DNA of 45,697 nucleotides from the NCBI GenBank assembly GCA_934654625.1, contig CAKUGM010000008.1:1-45697 (forward strand), read 5' to 3'. Below the pieces are notes generated by a model. That model was not told where the DNA came from, searched no databases, and worked only from the letters and a program-made list of their open reading frames with translations. Both the position numbers and the translations under genes were made by a program. Of this stretch, positions 7,831 to 16,983 are shown in pieces (within the stretch, counting starts at the first letter, position 1; every line of letters starts with the position of its first letter). The stretch comes from an uncultured Collinsella sp. GTDB taxonomy: Bacteria; Actinomycetota; Coriobacteriia; Coriobacteriales; Coriobacteriaceae.

Positions 7831-9084
7831 ATGAAGTACACCAAGCTCGAGCGGAACTGGGTTATGTATGATGTGGGCAACTCCGCACTCGTGCTGCTGC
7901 AGACATCCGTGGTGCCCATCTATTTCAATGCGCTTGCTGCGGGCGCCAGCTCTGCCGGCCTGGTCACCGCATGGGCAAACGCCCAGACGGTTGCCTCGCT
8001 TGTGGTGGCGTTCCTCATGCCGATTCTGGGTGCACTCGCAGATTACGCAGGCAATAAGATCAAGTTCTTCATCGGCTTTTTCCTGACGGGTCTGGTGCTG
8101 TGCTTTGCGCAGGCTGTTCCCATGAGCGCCATGGCGTTTCTCGTGATCTACGTGGTGTGCACGATCGGCCTCAATTCGTCCATGACGTTCTACGACGCCA
8201 TGCTCCCCGACATTACCACCGACGAGCGCATGGATGCTGTTTCCAGTTCGGGTTACGCTTGGGGCTACATCGGCTCGACCATCCCCTTCATCATCTGCCT
8301 TGCGCTCATCATGGCCGGCCCCTCGGTGCTCGGTCTCGAGACGATGCTCTGCACGCGCATGGCATTCGTCATCACCGGCGTGTGGTGGCTCGCCTTCACC
8401 CTGCCCCTGCTGCGCACCTATAAGCAGAAGTATGGTCGCGAGCGCAGCAGCGAGGATACACTCGGCCATATCGTTTGCGGCGTATTCTCCGAGGTTGCCC
8501 ATACCATGAAAGAGATCGCCCGCGACAAGGTGGTCATCCTGTACATGGTGGCGTTCTTCTTCTACATCGACGGCGTGCATACCGTCATCTCCATGGCCAC
8601 GAGCTACGGCTCTTCGCTGGGTATCGACTCGACGCAGCTCGTCTTGGCCCTGCTCGTCACGCAGTTCGTGGCGTTCCCTTCGGCCATCATCTACGGCAAG
8701 CTTGCCGGTCGCGTGGGCACCCTGCGCATGATCACCGTGGCGGTAGTCGCCTACATGTGCATCGTCTTGTTCGCCGCGTTCTTCCTCAAGACCGCTACCG
8801 AGTTTTGGATCCTCGCTATCCTCGTCGGCATGTTCCAGGGCGGCGTGCAGGCGCTTTCGCGCAGCTACTTTGGCAAGATCATCCCCAAGGAGAAGTCCAA
8901 CGAATACTATGGCTTCTTTGACATTTTTGGACGCTACGCCTCCGTCATGGGAACTCTGCTAGTATCTGTCGTGACGTCGCTCACGGGGGATCCTTCTTTA
9001 GGAGTGCTTTCCATCGGGATCCTTCTGGTTGTGGGTTTCGTTTTGCTAGTAAAGCTCTCCAAGATGCAGGGATCCGCTGCGTAA
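7831..9084 (+). CDS. MFS transporter, Atg22/UMF1 family
   Basis: 417 aa with about 12 predicted transmembrane segments. The opening LERNWVMYDVGNSALVLL matches the WALYDWANSA-type signature of the Atg22/UMF1 branch of the major facilitator superfamily. A central cytoplasmic loop (about 193-225, KQKYGRERSSED) separates two six-helix halves. The substrate is unknown; eukaryotic Atg22 exports amino acids from the vacuole, but bacterial members are mostly uncharacterised. The gene has an AGGGAG binding site, a promoter candidate upstream and a strong terminator downstream, so it forms its own unit. Confidence 0.85.
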   Translation: MKYTKLERNWVMYDVGNSALVLLQTSVVPIYFNALAAGASSAGLVTAWANAQTVASLVVAFLMPILGALADYAGNKIKFFIGFFLTGLVLCFAQAVPMSAMAFLVIYVVCTIGLNSSMTFYDAMLPDITTDERMDAVSSSGYAWGYIGSTIPFIICLALIMAGPSVLGLETMLCTRMAFVITGVWWLAFTLPLLRTYKQKYGRERSSEDTLGHIVCGVFSEVAHTMKEIARDKVVILYMVAFFFYIDGVHTVISMATSYGSSLGIDSTQLVLALLVTQFVAFPSAIIYGKLAGRVGTLRMITVAVVAYMCIVLFAAFFLKTATEFWILAILVGMFQGGVQALSRSYFGKIIPKEKSNEYYGFFDIFGRYASVMGTLLVSVVTSLTGDPSLGVLSIGILLVVGFVLLVKLSKMQGSAA

Positions 9085-9110
9085 GCGGACGCGCGCACAC
9101 CTGTCTTGGA

Positions 9111-9148
9111 ACGGAGGGCTTTACGGCACAGTAAAGCCCTCCGTTTTT
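9111..9148 (+). terminator. Strong terminator between the MFS gene and queT
   Basis: A perfect 14-bp stem (ACGGAGGGCTTTAC with GTAAAGCCCTCCGT), a 6-nt loop and a T run. It ends about 20 bp before the queT start codon, so queT needs readthrough or a promoter embedded here. Confidence 0.85.
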
Positions 9149-9169
9149 GTAGAAGGTGAATGAGGAACA

Positions 9170-9748
9170 ATGAAATCGAACTATCTTGCCCGTGTCGGTG
9201 TGATCGCTGCCGCCTATGCAGCCTGCACCCTGATTGCCCTGCTCTTCCTGGGAAGCCTCGCCTGGGGCCCCATCCAGTTTCGCGTGTCCGAGGCGCTGTG
9301 CGTACTCGCCCTGTTCACGCCCGCTGCCATTCCCGGCCTGACGCTGGGCTGCGTGATCGCCAACGTGATGAACATCGTCATTTCCGGTACGGGCATGCTG
9401 GGCATGCTCGACGTGGTCTTCGGTTCGCTGGCCACCTTCGCCGGCGCCCTTTTTACGTGGAAGATGCGCCGCCATCCGCTCGTGGCGATTGCGGGCCCCG
9501 TGCTTGCAAACGCGCTGATCGTGCCCGCCTATCTTCCGCTTCTGCTGCAGGGTGTGGGCTTTTATACCATCCCCTTCACGACGATCTCGCTCGATAGCTC
9601 TTGGCCGTTCATGTATCTGTTCGGCTTGGTGACCACCGGCGTGGGCGAAGCGGTTATTATGTATGTACTTGGGTACCCTCTGGCGCGCTCGCTGGCAAAA
9701 ACGCCGATGTTTTCTACAGAAAGCGCCGAGCTGGGTATGAATAAGTAA
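9170..9748 (+). CDS. queT: QueT family transporter (queuosine precursor uptake)
   Basis: 192 aa, about six hydrophobic segments. The N-terminal half (GPIQFRVSEALCVLALFTP, then GMLDVVFGSLATF) fits QueT, the substrate-specificity S component used with ECF modules to import queuosine precursors. No ECF energising genes are in the window, consistent with a shared module encoded elsewhere. No preQ1 riboswitch pattern was recognised in the short leader. Start ATG 9170 has AAGGTGA at 9153-9159. GC-rich and ordinary in composition. Confidence 0.85.
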   Translation: MKSNYLARVGVIAAAYAACTLIALLFLGSLAWGPIQFRVSEALCVLALFTPAAIPGLTLGCVIANVMNIVISGTGMLGMLDVVFGSLATFAGALFTWKMRRHPLVAIAGPVLANALIVPAYLPLLLQGVGFYTIPFTTISLDSSWPFMYLFGLVTTGVGEAVIMYVLGYPLARSLAKTPMFSTESAELGMNK

Positions 9749-9826
9749 CGGCGAGGTAGCACGCATGCGGGTCGAGTGGCGCCGCGGCTGACAGATAGGG
9801 CATGCGCGGCGATGGACGGAGCCAGC

Positions 9827-11035
9827 ATGAAACCCGTTGTCGTGATTCCCACGTACTGGGAGGCAAGCCAAGATGGCGTTTGCACGCCGGGCGGCTATGA
9901 CCATGCTACCGATATCTATTCGACAACGCCCGACCTGGATCGCTGCCTGCGTTCACTCGAGCAGGTGCGCAAGCTCCCGCGCGTTGTCATTCTTGTTGTT
10001 TGTCCCGCAGCAGCGACCGCGCGAGTGCGTCGACGCGTGGAGGAGATTGCGGCGGGCCACCCCTCGATCGATACCTTGGTCGTGACGAACACCGAGTCGT
10101 CGCACATTATCGATCGCGTGGCCGAACTTGCCCCCAACGTCATAGGGGAGCCTATATCGCTGCGCGGCTATGGAGCCATTCGAAACATGGGCCTAGCCGT
10201 TGCGGCGATTTTTGGCCACGACGCCGTCGTCTTTTTGGATGACGACGAGATAGTGCTCGGCCCCGACTTTATGGATAAGGCGCTCTACGCCCTGGGCCAG
10301 CAGAATAGGCAGGGTGTTCCCATTTTGGCAAAGAGCGGTTACTTTTACGACCGCGCCGGCTCGCCTATGGCCGATACGTCCCAAGCTGGTCCCACGACGC
10401 GCTGGTGGACCAAACGTCTCGAATTCAATAGCTGGATGAAGCGCGCCCTTGCAGGGGCGCGTATCTCCCGTTCCAACTACGTGTGCGGCGGCTGCCTGTC
10501 CCTGCACGCGCGCGCCTACATGCATGTGGCGTTTGACCCCTGGATCACGCGCGGTGAGGACCTCGACTACCTTTTCAATATGCGCCTGTGGGGCTTTGAG
10601 GTATGGTTCGACAACCAGTGGGTGGTTCGCCACCTGCCGCCCGCGATAACCCAGCGCGCGCCGCGCTTCATGCAAGACGTGTACCGTTGGTACTACGAGC
10701 GCGCAAAGATCGCCTACGCCAACCGCCAGCACGACCTAAGCCCAGTGACGCCCGAATCGCTCATGCCGTATCCGGGGCCGTGGATTTCCAAACAGCTTGA
10801 CGACCGTGTGCGCAAGACGGCTGCGGCGCGTGCCGCCCTGACTCCCGAGAAGCTCGCCTATCTCAAGATCTTGAAAAACGGCATTCCCGAGGCGGAATCC
10901 TATGCGCGCGCCAACGCGAGCAATTATGTGCGCCTGCAGAGCTTTTGGCCCGCTATCATGAATGGGCTATGGAACGATATCGATATGCAGGCCATGCTCC
11001 TGCAATCCGAAGAGGAGGACGATGAGCGACAATAG
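9827..11035 (+). CDS. Glycosyltransferase family 2 protein
   Basis: 402 aa from ATG 9827 (MKPVVVIPTYWE); CGGAG lies just upstream, while in-frame starts at 9776 and 9812 are less well supported. The GT-A fold is recognised from VVVIPTYWE, the nucleotide-sugar DXD-type motif VVFLDDDEIV at about 133-142, and WITRGEDLDYLFNMRLWG, the acceptor-side ED motif. No transmembrane segment is visible, so it is cytosolic or peripheral. Its last 14 bases overlap the downstream histidine kinase gene, so the two are co-translated. The product is unknown; a surface polysaccharide or a glycolipid is likely. Co-expression with a LytS-type kinase suggests a wall-related role, which is inference. Confidence 0.8.
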   Translation: MKPVVVIPTYWEASQDGVCTPGGYDHATDIYSTTPDLDRCLRSLEQVRKLPRVVILVVCPAAATARVRRRVEEIAAGHPSIDTLVVTNTESSHIIDRVAELAPNVIGEPISLRGYGAIRNMGLAVAAIFGHDAVVFLDDDEIVLGPDFMDKALYALGQQNRQGVPILAKSGYFYDRAGSPMADTSQAGPTTRWWTKRLEFNSWMKRALAGARISRSNYVCGGCLSLHARAYMHVAFDPWITRGEDLDYLFNMRLWGFEVWFDNQWVVRHLPPAITQRAPRFMQDVYRWYYERAKIAYANRQHDLSPVTPESLMPYPGPWISKQLDDRVRKTAAARAALTPEKLAYLKILKNGIPEAESYARANASNYVRLQSFWPAIMNGLWNDIDMQAMLLQSEEEDDERQ

Positions 11036-12374
11036 GACCACGCAGGACGAGGCATCTTCGCAAGATGGCCTTACGTCGGGGGTGCGCATCCTGGTGGCGC
11101 TGTGCGCGGCATTTCTGATCTTCTATTTCATCTACGCCCTGATGGTCGACAGCAAGCCCCTGGCGACCGTGTTCGCCTGCGCTCTTCTGTGCGTATTCCT
11201 GCTGATTTTTATCTTCCTGTCCCTCAACCCCGACATCTTGCGCTCCCAGTACACCGAGCAGACCCTCTCGTCTGCTTCGGAGATGCTGGAGGACATCAAA
11301 GACGGTTTGACCCCTGAGGGCGCCGAGGCGATCTGCCGCAGACTGCTTACCGAGACGCGAGCCATGGCTATCGCCATGACCGACGATACGTGCGTGCTGG
11401 CCTGCGCGGGCGACCTCGCGAACGACTTCCCGCCCGGCTCTCCTATCCATACGCCCGCCACGCATTACGTTCTCGAGCACGGTATCGTGCAGAGCTTCAC
11501 GCATGCCGTGGACGTCAAGAGCGAGGCCCGCGGGCACCGCGCGATTCCCGCGGGCATCATCGCGCCGCTCAAGGTGCGCGGCAAGGCTGTGGGAACGCTC
11601 AAGTTCTACTATCGACGCTCGCATGAGGTCAATCGAACGCAGTATGCACTGGCCTCCGGCTTTGCCGAGCTCATCTCCACTCAGCTCGCCATCCACGAGC
11701 TCGAGTTGCAGTCCGAGCTTACCGCCCGCGCCGAGGTCCGCGCACTGCAGGCTCAGATCAACCCGCACTTCCTCTTCAACACGCTCAACACCATCGCGTC
11801 CCTTACGCGTACCGAACCCTTGCGTGCGCGCGAGCTGTTGCGCGAGTTCGCCTCGTTCTACCGCGCGACGCTCGACAACTCGGGCTCGCTCATTCCCGTC
11901 GAGCGCGAGATCGAGCAGACGCTGCGCTACCTGACGTTTGAGAAGGCCCGCTTTGGCGAGGATCGCATCGCTGTGCAGGTTGATATCGACGAAGAGGTCG
12001 AGGAGACGCTGGTGCCCGCATTCGTGATTCAGCCGCTGGTGGAAAACGCAGTGCGTCACGCGATGGATGACGAAGACCCGCTTCATATCGAGATCTCGGT
12101 TGCCTCCGAGGGCGAATCCATGGTGCGCATCGAGGTTAAGGACGATGGCGTGGGCATGGACGAGCAGACGGCGGCACGTCTGTTCAGCACGGACCGGAAG
12201 GCTCCACGCACCGACGCTCCCCAGGGCGGCGGCGCCGGTGTGGCCATGCATAACATCGCCGATCGCATCGTGCGTTTTTACGGACCCCGCTCGAGCACGC
12301 AGGTTATTTCCTCCCCTGGGGCGGGTACTTCCGTTGTTTTGCACCTCGATTTGCAGAAAAGTATCCTCGAGTAG
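11022..12374 (+). CDS. LytS/YehU-type sensor histidine kinase
   Basis: 450 aa. Two transmembrane helices (about 20-42 and 48-68), a GAF-like sensor region (about 95-220), a His_kinase domain with the LytS-class motif QINPHFLFNTLN in which His249 is the phosphorylation site, and a HATPase_c domain with the N box QPLVENAVRHA and the G box DDGVGMD. The start ATG 11022 is behind AGGAGGA and lies inside the end of the glycosyltransferase gene. It pairs with the LytTR regulator 94 bp downstream. LytS-type kinases usually sense envelope state or small molecules; the ligand here is unknown. Confidence 0.9.
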   Translation: MSDNRTTQDEASSQDGLTSGVRILVALCAAFLIFYFIYALMVDSKPLATVFACALLCVFLLIFIFLSLNPDILRSQYTEQTLSSASEMLEDIKDGLTPEGAEAICRRLLTETRAMAIAMTDDTCVLACAGDLANDFPPGSPIHTPATHYVLEHGIVQSFTHAVDVKSEARGHRAIPAGIIAPLKVRGKAVGTLKFYYRRSHEVNRTQYALASGFAELISTQLAIHELELQSELTARAEVRALQAQINPHFLFNTLNTIASLTRTEPLRARELLREFASFYRATLDNSGSLIPVEREIEQTLRYLTFEKARFGEDRIAVQVDIDEEVEETLVPAFVIQPLVENAVRHAMDDEDPLHIEISVASEGESMVRIEVKDDGVGMDEQTAARLFSTDRKAPRTDAPQGGGAGVAMHNIADRIVRFYGPRSSTQVISSPGAGTSVVLHLDLQKSILE

Positions 12375-12468
12375 GGTTAGAATAGAAGTTCAGCATTGTA
12401 CGCCGGCATCGCGCGGGTTTTAATGTGCCCGCAAGACCGGTGGTTACTCCAACGAAGGGACCATATTG

Positions 12469-13185
12469 ATGCTACGTGCGATGATCGTTGACGACGAAGC
12501 ACCCGCACGCTCTGAGCTGCGTTTTCTGCTTGAGCAGACTGGAAAAATCGGGTCGATTAACGAAGCGTCGAGCGTTCGCTCGGCCATCGAGATGCTCATG
12601 GAGAATCGCGTTGACGTGGTGTTTCTTGATATCTCCATGCCGGGAGCTTCGGGCCTCCAGCTTGCGGAGGCGCTTCATCGTTTGAAGAACCCCCCGGCGG
12701 TGGTCTTCGTTACCGCCTACAGCGATCACGCCGTCGAGGCGTTTGATGTGGACGCCGTGGATTACCTCATGAAGCCGGTCGAGGAGGCTCGCTTGGACCA
12801 GGCTATCGGCAAGGTGCTCGCGCGCGTCAAGCCGGTCGCGGAGAACAAGTCGTCCATCGAGCGCATCCCCGTGGAGAAGGGTGGCCGCAAGGTGCTCATC
12901 CCCGTGGACCAGATTCGCTACATCATGGCCAAGGACGATTATTCTTGCATCTTCACCGACGACGATCGCTATCTTTCCACGACGTCGCTTGCGCAGTTCG
13001 AATCCAAGCTGGGCGATTTTGGTTTCTTCCGCGTGCATCGTCGCTATATCGTGAACCTTGCGTGCGTGGAGGACGTCGAGACCGCAGCTTCCGGTGCGAT
13101 CCGGTTGGGCATCACCGGTGTCGAGGACCGCATTCCCGTGTCGCGCCGTCGCGTTGTACCGCTTAAAAAGGCGTTGAACCTGTAA
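12469..13185 (+). CDS. LytTR-family response regulator
   Basis: 238 aa. Receiver domain 1-115 with the acidic pair DDE (residues 8-10), phospho-acceptor Asp54 in VVFLDISMPG, and Thr/Lys in FVTAYSDHAV and LMKPVEE. The LytTR DNA-binding domain spans about 135-238 (IRYIMAKDDYSCIFT, FFRVHRRYIVNL). It is the partner of the kinase upstream. ATG 12469 is spaced 8 bp from AAGGGA; the TTG at 12466 is an alternative. LytTR proteins bind two direct repeats about 12 bp apart; no such target was identified in the window. The last base of its stop codon is the first base of the next gene's start. Confidence 0.92.
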   Translation: MLRAMIVDDEAPARSELRFLLEQTGKIGSINEASSVRSAIEMLMENRVDVVFLDISMPGASGLQLAEALHRLKNPPAVVFVTAYSDHAVEAFDVDAVDYLMKPVEEARLDQAIGKVLARVKPVAENKSSIERIPVEKGGRKVLIPVDQIRYIMAKDDYSCIFTDDDRYLSTTSLAQFESKLGDFGFFRVHRRYIVNLACVEDVETAASGAIRLGITGVEDRIPVSRRRVVPLKKALNL

Positions 13186-13652
13186 TGGACAGGATGGCGG
13201 ACGCAAAGCGTATCGATGTCATCTCCGATACGCACGGCTATCTTTCGGACGAGTTGCTCGCCGCCCTTGAAGGCGCCGACCTGATTATCCACGCGGGGGA
13301 TATGACGTCTGAGGCCGATTGGGACCATCTCAACACCATCGCTCCCATCAAGGCCGTTTTGGGGAACAATGATTACTATCGCGATTACGGGCCGAGCGTG
13401 CCGGCACTCAACACGTTTACGTACGAGGGCCTGAACTTCGCCGTGGCTCACTATCGCGAGGAGCTTCCGGTGGGGACGGTCGACGTGGCCATTTGCGGGC
13501 ACACGCATCGCCCCAAGATCGTGCAACTGGGCAAGTGCCTGGTTATCAATCCTGGTTCGCCCACGTATCCGCGCAGTGCGCGCGGCGACACCATGGCCCG
13601 TCTCTTTGTGGCCGATGGCCGGGTTATTTCTGCCGACATCATCGATCTGTAG
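13185..13652 (+). CDS. YfcE/MJ0936-type metallophosphoesterase
   Basis: 155 aa, the usual size of this small phosphodiesterase family. Metal-binding motifs occur in order: DVISDTHG, IIHAGDM, LGNND, and CGHTHRP. Family members hydrolyse phosphodiesters in vitro; the physiological substrate is unclear. The ATG overlaps the stop codon of the response regulator by one base, so it is translationally coupled to the two-component system; a second ATG at 13194 is possible. No signal peptide, so cytoplasmic. Confidence 0.88.
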   Translation: MDRMADAKRIDVISDTHGYLSDELLAALEGADLIIHAGDMTSEADWDHLNTIAPIKAVLGNNDYYRDYGPSVPALNTFTYEGLNFAVAHYREELPVGTVDVAICGHTHRPKIVQLGKCLVINPGSPTYPRSARGDTMARLFVADGRVISADIIDL

Positions 13653-13654
13653 CG

Positions 13655-13685
13655 TGGCGCGGGGCTGAGCCCGGCGCCATTTTTT
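13655..13685 (+). terminator. Terminator after the kinase-regulator-phosphoesterase operon
   Basis: An 11-bp stem with one mismatch (TGGCGCGGGGC with GCCCGGCGCCA), a 3-nt loop and T6. Confidence 0.8.
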
Positions 13686-13790
13686 ATGCGCGCAAGTCCC
13701 GACGGGGTGGCTATTTTGATGATAAGATGCAATAAAATGCCTGGTCAAAGTGGTTGTTTCAGATTGGCGGAAAAAATTTCTAAAAAAGTG

Positions 13791-13820
13791 TTGCGCGCAT
13801 CTCGAAGTTCTGTGTATACT
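13791..13820 (+). promoter_or_regulatory. Promoter of tRNA-Asp
   Basis: TTGCGC (13791-13796), an 18-bp spacer and TATACT (13815-13820), 25 bp before the mature tRNA. The tRNA-Thr promoter in this window has the same -35. Confidence 0.65.
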
Positions 13821-13845
13821 AGCTCTCGCAGCAACGCCTGCTGAT

Positions 13846-13922
<77 letters not shown>

Positions 13923-13933
13923 TCAAATGTTAA

Positions 13934-13961
13934 AAGCCTCGTCTTCGGACGGGGCTTTTTT
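13934..13961 (+). terminator. Terminator of tRNA-Asp
   Basis: AAGCCTCGTC, TTCG tetraloop (partly), GACGGGGCTT, then T6. Confidence 0.8.
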
Positions 13962-14029
13962 CATATAGATGGACTGCAGCCGTTGATATAGGATTATCCC
14001 CGGATAGCACTTTGCGAGGGGAGATCCCG

Positions 14030-16165
14030 ATGTTTTGTACGAAATGTGGGAATCAGCTGAGCGACAACGCTCGTTTTTGCGGCAAATGCGGCGCTCCGGT
14101 TGCTGCCCACGATGAGGCTGATGCGCCGACGGGCGCTCCGGGAGACGATGTCCTCGATGCAACCGTTGCGGTTCCCGTGCCCGCGCCCGCAGATGCGGCC
14201 TCCGATGCCGAGCCGGGTCCCGATGTCTCACCCGCCGTATCCGAAGCCGCTGCCGATGCCTCTGCGTCTGCTCCATCCGCTTCTTCTACTAAGAAAAAGA
14301 AGACCCCGTTTATCATCGCCGCCGTGGTCCTCGTTATCGCCATCATCGGTATCCTCGCGTTCTTCTTGCTGGGCAACAAGGGCACGGGCGATATTGAATT
14401 TGGCCAGGATACCGAGGTCGAGCTCGCGGTGACGACCGTCATCAGGCCGCGCGGCAAAGACGGCAACCTCATGAAGTCCTACGACGCCTATTTCATCAAC
14501 GAGAAGGCGAAAGGGGACGTCTCTTCTATCAAGACCACGCCGTATCACCTTACGGTCAAGGGCGATCAGGGCTTCAAACCCTCGGACTTCAAAGATCTTC
14601 CTAACGATCGCTATACGCTGGTGATCGTCGGCCGCGATTCCGATGAAGCCGATAGCGAGCAGAAGATTCCCGTTAACTATGACGAGGAGAACAAGAAGGC
14701 TTCCTCCGAGGTGGTTATCGCGGTGCCCTCAAAGCCGCAGAAAGCTCCTGCAAAAGAGGACGAGGAGACCGACGAACAGAAGGCATACGGCCTGTTTCTC
14801 AACAAGATCAAGGAGCTGACCGATGCGTACGGCGCCTGCGGATCGATCGAATGGGGCGGCTCCTACAATCTGGCGACCGGTCTGTGCGTAGCCGATCTTG
14901 TTGACTTTGACGGCGACGGCATAAACGAGCTGTTCGTGGTCTACAACACGCAGGTTGTAGACTTCAACCAGGAAGCTTGCTTTGACAGGCAGAAAGAGTC
15001 GTTCAAAACCGAAGTATGGGCTTACCGCGATGGCAAGATCTCCAAGGTCTTTGATAAGTCGGTTGTTGAGGGCGCCAACGGCGGCATCATGTGGGCGTGC
15101 GTGTATCAAAAAGACAGCAAGTTCCACCTCGTCACTTCTGACGCTTCCTACGCAGATCTTGGCGGCGGCGCCTACAACGAGACATACGATACGTTTTTCT
15201 ATGCTTACGACGGATCGGAGTTCAAGCAGGAGGCATCGACGCGCTCCGACGTCGATGTGTCTTCGGGCCCATCCGACGAAACCTATACCATCAATGGCGA
15301 AGATGCCTCGTTCGATGAGATGATAGACTTCCAAAGTTCTTTCGTGCCATATTTGAGCTATGGCCTCGTCAATTTCATTCAAAATGACAGTCTTTACGAC
15401 GAGGGAACGTACTACCCGGTGAAGGACCTTCCCGGCGTCGTGTCGAAGACGATGCAGACGCTCGAAGCGGGCGCTGCGACCAAGAAGGACGACACCGCAA
15501 AGGACGCATCGTACTCCGCCGAAACAAAGACGGTTTCCGTGCCGGTGCCCGACGCCTCCAGCGACGTTTCCAATCCTGTCGATACCGACTGGACGTATCT
15601 CCAGTTTTCCAAGGACGGCAAGGCGGGTGCCTGTAAAGATCTCAATGCAAAGCTCAAGGAAAGCTTTGACGCCGATGTCGACGCTACATCCTCTTGGAAG
15701 CTCGATTTGAGCGGCAACGGAGGTGGCGCTAACGAGATGCTGCAGAGTCGATATGACACCATGGTGTCTCTCGACGGCTCGATCGCTTGCGTCTTCCAGG
15801 AGCGCTATTACACGGCGGGCGGCCCTCATGGATGGAATGAGAATGCGGTGGTCTACTACGACCTTTCGAAGGGCACCGAAGTCGACGCCGATGTTGCCTT
15901 GGGAATCGACAAGGACACGCTGGCAAGCCTGGCCTCCGACGCTATCGATGCATTCGTTCGTGCCAATCCCGGTATCAGCGATACTGGCGACGTACGCGAT
16001 CACCTCTACGAGATGGACCGCTATGGCCGCGATGACATCGGCATCTTCTTTATCACGCGCGACTACGAGATGGGCACCTTTTCCGATGGCTCGCATGTCA
16101 TCTACATCAAGGCCCTCAACGGTGACGATGGTCTCGTGGGCACGTCGGGGGACTCTGGCAACTAA
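14030..16165 (+). CDS. Zinc-ribbon, single-pass membrane protein with a DUF3298/RsiV-like C-terminal domain
   Basis: 711 aa. An N-terminal zinc ribbon has Cys3, 6, 17 and 20 (CTKCGN and FCGKCGA). A Pro/Ala/Asp-rich linker, a KKKK stop and one transmembrane helix (93-114) follow. The long C-terminal part faces outside. It contains a calcium-loop-like DFDGDGINELF near residue 293 and a C-terminal domain with AGGPHGWNENAVVYYDL, a pattern of the DUF3298 domain found in the anti-sigma factor RsiV. A Lys/Asp/Glu-rich patch separates the outer domains. The function is unknown; a sensor linking an outside lysozyme- or ligand-binding domain to an inside zinc ribbon is speculative. The ATG 14030 has GAGGGGAGA upstream. 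Single-gene unit. Confidence 0.7.
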   Translation: MFCTKCGNQLSDNARFCGKCGAPVAAHDEADAPTGAPGDDVLDATVAVPVPAPADAASDAEPGPDVSPAVSEAAADASASAPSASSTKKKKTPFIIAAVVLVIAIIGILAFFLLGNKGTGDIEFGQDTEVELAVTTVIRPRGKDGNLMKSYDAYFINEKAKGDVSSIKTTPYHLTVKGDQGFKPSDFKDLPNDRYTLVIVGRDSDEADSEQKIPVNYDEENKKASSEVVIAVPSKPQKAPAKEDEETDEQKAYGLFLNKIKELTDAYGACGSIEWGGSYNLATGLCVADLVDFDGDGINELFVVYNTQVVDFNQEACFDRQKESFKTEVWAYRDGKISKVFDKSVVEGANGGIMWACVYQKDSKFHLVTSDASYADLGGGAYNETYDTFFYAYDGSEFKQEASTRSDVDVSSGPSDETYTINGEDASFDEMIDFQSSFVPYLSYGLVNFIQNDSLYDEGTYYPVKDLPGVVSKTMQTLEAGAATKKDDTAKDASYSAETKTVSVPVPDASSDVSNPVDTDWTYLQFSKDGKAGACKDLNAKLKESFDADVDATSSWKLDLSGNGGGANEMLQSRYDTMVSLDGSIACVFQERYYTAGGPHGWNENAVVYYDLSKGTEVDADVALGIDKDTLASLASDAIDAFVRANPGISDTGDVRDHLYEMDRYGRDDIGIFFITRDYEMGTFSDGSHVIYIKALNGDDGLVGTSGDSGN

Positions 16166-16195
16166 CCAGTCGGCAGCTCGATGCGAGTGCATGAG

Positions 16196-16226
16196 GCCCG
16201 CCTGCGCCTGTCGCGCGGCGGGCTTT
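16196..16226 (+). terminator. Likely terminator before tmk
   Basis: GCCCGCC (16196-16202) pairs with GGCGGGC (16217-16223) and is followed by TTTG; the U run is short. Confidence 0.5.
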
Positions 16227-16284
16227 GTCTGTCTTACGCGGTATGATAGGTGGACACAACGAACGCAATCGGCAAGGAGAGTTC

Positions 16285-16983
16285 ATGCCGACGATTGATA
16301 TCCATAGCGCGCCCGCCTTTATCACCGTGGAGGGCATTGACGGCTGCGGCAAGTCGACGCAGGCGCGCCTGCTTGCGGCGGCGCTTGAGCATGCGGGCTG
16401 CGCGGTGTTGCACTTGCGCGAGCCTGGCGGCACGGAGATTTCTGAGAAGATCCGTGCGCTTTTGCTCGATCCTGCCAACGCGGCGATGAGCGAGACGTGC
16501 GAGCTTTTGCTCTTCGAGGCGGCGCGCGCGCAGCTTGTGGAGGAAGTTATCCTCCCCGCCTTGGCTTCGGGCCAGGTGGTGGTGTGTGACCGCTTTTTCG
16601 ATTCGACCACGGCCTACCAGGCATTTGCCGACGGCCTTGACTACGCGATGGTCTGCGGCGCCAATGCCCTTGCGGTAGGGGAGTGCGCCCCGCGCCTCAC
16701 GCTCGTCTACGACGTGAGCGTCAGCGAGGCGCTTGCCCGTCGCGCTGCGCGTGCGGGCCAAGATCGCATGGAGCTCAAGGGCGATGCTTTTCAGGAGAGC
16801 GTCGCTGCGGGTTTTCGCGCCATTGCGGCGCAGGAGCCCGGGCGCGTGAAGCTGATTGACGCCTCGGCGGGCGTGGCTGAGGTGTTTGCGCAGACGGTCG
16901 CTTGCGCTCGCGAGGCAGGTTTTGCCCTGTCCGATGCCGATGCGCGGGCGGCTCTTGCCGCAGAGCAGATCGAGGTGGCCTGA
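16285..16983 (+). CDS. tmk: Thymidylate kinase
   Basis: 232 aa. It phosphorylates dTMP to dTDP with ATP in the cytoplasm. The P-loop is VEGIDGCGKSTQ, the dTMP-binding motifs are LREPGGTEISEKIR and CDRFFDSTTAYQ (the DR[YF]xxS/T box), and a Gln/Arg-containing LID region follows (RAGQDRMEL). About 20 residues longer than typical at the N-terminus and C-terminus combined. ATG 16285 is spaced 5 bp from AAGGAGAG. It shares one base with holB in a TGATG overlap, the common tmk-holB order. Confidence 0.95.
   Translation: MPTIDIHSAPAFITVEGIDGCGKSTQARLLAAALEHAGCAVLHLREPGGTEISEKIRALLLDPANAAMSETCELLLFEAARAQLVEEVILPALASGQVVVCDRFFDSTTAYQAFADGLDYAMVCGANALAVGECAPRLTLVYDVSVSEALARRAARAGQDRMELKGDAFQESVAAGFRAIAAQEPGRVKLIDASAGVAEVFAQTVACAREAGFALSDADARAALAAEQIEVA

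Noticed and set aside
9776..9826. Longer start of the glycosyltransferase
   Set aside because: The fold begins exactly at MKPVVVIPTYWE and the best-spaced binding site serves ATG 9827.
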